Shown here: positions 61,645 to 64,000 of the stretch, one piece after another
How positions within the stretch are numbered: position 1 is the first letter of the stretch
How the letters are laid out: each line of letters starts with the position of its first letter
Assembly: GCF_029213205.1 (NCBI RefSeq)
Contig: NZ_JARGNH010000003.1
Coordinates: forward strand, 1-64,000
Direction of reading: 5' to 3'
Length of the DNA: 64,000 nt
Origin: Pseudooceanicola sp.
Lineage (GTDB): Bacteria; Pseudomonadota; Alphaproteobacteria; Rhodobacterales; Rhodobacteraceae
Program-made: the position numbers and the translations under genes
Notes under the pieces: model-generated
Seen by the model: the letters and a program-made list of their open reading frames with translations, nothing else
The model's database searches: none
Told to the model about the DNA's origin: nothing

Positions 61645-64000
61645 TCACTGCTGCTCGGGCACCAGGATTTCGCGTTTGCCGACATGGTTGGCCGCCGACA
61701 CCAGCCCCTGATCCTCCATCTGCTCGACCAGGCGCGCCGCCTTGTTATAGCCGATCCCGAGCTTGCGCTGGATATAGGAGGTCGAACATTTGCGATCCCG
61801 CACCACCACCGCGACCGCCTGATCGTATAGCGCGTCATCGCCACCGGTGTTGCCGCCAAGGCCGAGCACCAGGTCGATATCGCTCTCGGTCTCCTCATCG
61901 GGCCCTTCAACCACGCCACCGATGTAATCCGGCGGGCCATAGGCCTTGAGGTGGTTGACGATCTCCTCGACTTCTTCATCGCTGACGAAGGGGCCATGGC
62001 AGCGCACGATTTTCGCACCCCCCGCCATGTAGAGCATGTCGCCCTGGCCAAGAAGCTGTTCGGCGCCCATCTCACCCAGAATGGTGCGGCTGTCGATCTT
62101 GCTGGTCACCTGGAACGAAATCCGGGTCGGAAAGTTCGCCTTGATGGTGCCGGTGATCACATCGACCGAGGGCCGCTGCGTTGCCATGATCAGGTGGATG
62201 CCAGAGGCCCTTGCCATTTGCGCCAGGCGCTGGATGCAGGCCTCGATCTCCTTGCCCGCGACCATCATCAGATCGGCCATCTCGTCGACGATGACGACGA
62301 TATAGGGCATCTTTTCGGGTTGGGTCTCTTCGGTTTCAAAGATCGGTTCGCCGCTGTCCTCATCGAACCCGGTCTGCACGGTGCGGCTGAACATCTCGCC
62401 ACGCGCCAGGGTATCGGCGACCCGGCCATTGTAGCCGTCGATGTTGCGCACCCCCATCTTGGACATCTTGCGATAGCGTTCTTCCATCTCGCCCACGACC
62501 CATTTCAGGGCAACGACCGCCTTTTTCGGGTCGGTCACAACCGGGCTGAGCAGATGCGGAATGCCGTCATAAACCGACAGTTCCAGCATTTTCGGGTCGA
62601 TCATGATCAACCGGCATTCATCCGGCGTCAGCTTGTAGAGCAGGCTCAGGATCATCGTGTTGATCGCCACCGATTTACCCGAGCCCGTGGTCCCGGCGAT
62701 CAGCAGGTGAGGCATCTTCGCCAGATTGGCCACGATCGGATCCCCACCGATATCCTTGCCCAGCGCCAGCGGCAGCTTCATGTTGCTGTCACCGAAATCC
62801 CGCGCCGCCAGGATTTCGCGCAGCACCACCATTTCACGGTTGTCATTGGGCAGCTCGATACCGATCACCGAGCGGCCGGGCACGGTTGAGACCCGCGCCG
62901 ACAGCGCCGCCATGGAGCGGGCGATGTCATCGGCCAATCCGATCACCCGGCTGGCCTTGAGGCCCGGTGCCGGCTCCAGCTCATACATGGTGACCACAGG
63001 GCCGGGGCGGACCGAAACGATGTCGCCTTTGACGCCGTAATCATCGAGCACCGATTCCAGCATCCGGGCGTTTTCCTCAAGCGCGTCATCGCTCAGGTGG
63101 TGGCGGGTGATGTTTGCCGGATCGGACAACAGGTTCAGCGGCGGCAATTCGAAATCCGACACCCGGTCTTCGAATTTCAGCGTCGGCTGGGCCTCGGCCC
63201 GGGCACGGGCCGAAGGGGCCGGCGCGCGGCCCGTTTTCGGCTGTACCACCCGGCGCTGCGGTTCGGCGGCGGTCTGCGGCAGGGTCATCTGCGGGGCGAC
63301 GGCGACCGGCGCGGCTTCGGGCAGCAGCAACGGGGTTTCTTCTGCGGCGTGATAGGAGTCGACCACCGGCGCGGGATCCGGCGTCGCCTGATGCGCGGGT
63401 TCTGCGGGGGTGAGCGGCGGCTCGGGCGGCAGCGCGGCCGGGGCCTGCGCCAGGATCAGCGGATCGGGCCCGCGTCCACGGCCCCTGGTCAGCGGCTGAT
63501 GTGTCGGGGCGCTGAGCCTTGCCGAGGTGCGGGCGCGCTGGCGCACCGCATCGGCGATCTTGGCCTTGATCCGGTCATCCAGCGGCAGACCGTCGAGCGC
63601 GGTGCCATTGTCGTCGACCTCGGCAAACGGTGCCGGGCCGGTTTCAGGTTCGGCACGGCGCATCAGGTTCGGCAGGCGGCTGAACAATCCGGCCTTGGGT
63701 GCCGCTGTGGCGGGTTCGTGCTGGGTCGGCTGCGCGGTCGCGGCATAGGCCGGTTGCTCGGCCTCCTCACGCGGTCGGGTGACGCCGCCGAGGCGTGGCT
63801 GCGGTTGCAGGGCAGGTTGCGGCGCCGGGCGCTGCAGGGGCGGTTCGCTGACCTGCGGCGCCCGCGGTTGATCGATTTGCGCGGCGGGGGCGGCCATTCT
63901 GGGCGCGGTGATCGCCGGTGCGGGCCGTGTCGGTGCGGGCCGTGTCGGTTCCGGCATCTCGGGTTCCTGCCAGGCGTTGACCTCGGGCGCATCATGGGCG
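61645..64000 (-). CDS. ftsK: DNA translocase FtsK (5' end outside window)
   Basis: The C-terminal 785 residues of FtsK; the frame stays open to the right edge, so the N-terminal membrane domain is missing. The proline/alanine-rich linker fills 64000 to about 63200. The motor domain has Walker A in [17 protein letters not shown], Walker B in [12 protein letters not shown], and [16 protein letters not shown]-like [15 protein letters not shown]. The C-terminal gamma domain ([26 protein letters not shown]) reads KOPS sites. It pumps chromosome ends at the septum toward dif. Confidence 0.97.
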   Translation of the reverse strand, partial: AHDAPEVNAWQEPEMPEPTRPAPTRPAPAITAPRMAAPAAQIDQPRAPQVSEPPLQRPAPQPALQPQPRLGGVTRPREEAEQPAYAATAQPTQHEPATAAPKAGLFSRLPNLMRRAEPETGPAPFAEVDDNGTALDGLPLDDRIKAKIADAVRQRARTSARLSAPTHQPLTRGRGRGPDPLILAQAPAALPPEPPLTPAEPAHQATPDPAPVVDSYHAAEETPLLLPEAAPVAVAPQMTLPQTAAEPQRRVVQPKTGRAPAPSARARAEAQPTLKFEDRVSDFELPPLNLLSDPANITRHHLSDDALEENARMLESVLDDYGVKGDIVSVRPGPVVTMYELEPAPGLKASRVIGLADDIARSMAALSARVSTVPGRSVIGIELPNDNREMVVLREILAARDFGDSNMKLPLALGKDIGGDPIVANLAKMPHLLIAGTTGSGKSVAINTMILSLLYKLTPDECRLIMIDPKMLELSVYDGIPHLLSPVVTDPKKAVVALKWVVGEMEERYRKMSKMGVRNIDGYNGRVADTLARGEMFSRTVQTGFDEDSGEPIFETEETQPEKMPYIVVIVDEMADLMMVAGKEIEACIQRLAQMARASGIHLIMATQRPSVDVITGTIKANFPTRISFQVTSKIDSRTILGEMGAEQLLGQGDMLYMAGGAKIVRCHGPFVSDEEVEEIVNHLKAYGPPDYIGGVVEGPDEETESDIDLVLGLGGNTGGDDALYDQAVAVVVRDRKCSTSYIQRKLGIGYNKAARLVEQMEDQGLVSAANHVGKREILVPEQQ

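Overview
The window is GC-rich chromosomal DNA from an alphaproteobacterium, most likely a Rhodobacteraceae (Roseobacter/Rhodobacter-type) species. The evidence is the family mix and gene order: rpoZ-rsh-pdxJ-acpS-lepB-rnc-era, a class I lysyl-tRNA synthetase, DUF1491 after era, an rdxBHIS (ccoGHIS) operon behind an FNR-type box, and a GC-rich intergenic repeat of a type I recall as common in this group. About 70 protein genes are packed on both strands. No tRNA, rRNA or CRISPR array was seen. Most of the content is core housekeeping.

Layout. 1-3.0 kb: a 45-base poly-C run (probable contig-end artefact), rnhA, ispH, a NYN-domain protein, folK. 3.0-10.4 kb: the conserved block rpoZ, rsh (ppGpp), a DUF2062 membrane protein, pdxJ, acpS, lepB, rnc, era, DUF1491. 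10.4-17.4 kb: TetR regulator and GST, a thioredoxin/CcdA-type thiol pair, a UMF1-type transporter with a G9 tract as its ribosome binding site, mepA, a phytase-like esterase, a YhhQ-type queuosine-precursor transporter, then a structured leader in front of arfB. 17.4-24.1 kb: a gene-free 270 bp stretch, ettA, nadD, dacB (two G10-11 tracts), a 45-residue secreted peptide, a TerB-like protein, class I lysS. 24.1-31.5 kb: Nudix hydrolase, DUF4864, a 763-residue beta-helix protein, a HugZ-like protein, an outer-membrane-like protein, a CoxG-like protein, an ABC exporter. 31.5-37.9 kb: uvrC, then a minus-strand operon (S49 peptidase, 53-residue zinc-ribbon peptide, CaCA antiporter, SDR), and a LysR regulator. 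37.9-42.3 kb: ccoGHIS, the cbb3 oxidase assembly genes, without ccoNOQP beside them.

42.3-45.6 kb is the most accessory-like part: a SPOR-tailed D-Ala-D-Ala carboxypeptidase, a complete IS481-family element with 6-bp CCTAGG target duplications, and a membrane-anchored unknown protein that seems split by a frameshift in an A6 tract. 45.6-64 kb: HAD hydrolase, clpS, RsmC-like methyltransferase, an SDR without its catalytic lysine, hemF, YihY, rppH, a CoA-transferase, a DUF6544-like protein, an RluA-type synthase, msrC-like GAF protein, thiolase, a STAS/RsbW-type pair, a gamma-glutamyltransferase-like enzyme, hspQ, an AEC transporter, a lytic transglycosylase, lolA, and ftsK running off the right edge.

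The least explained signals are the arfB leader with mutually exclusive pairings around a perfect Shine-Dalgarno, the frameshifted gene beside the IS element, the homopolymer tracts in dacB and before the UMF1 transporter, and a five-copy intergenic element made of hairpins plus a conserved AT-containing tail.
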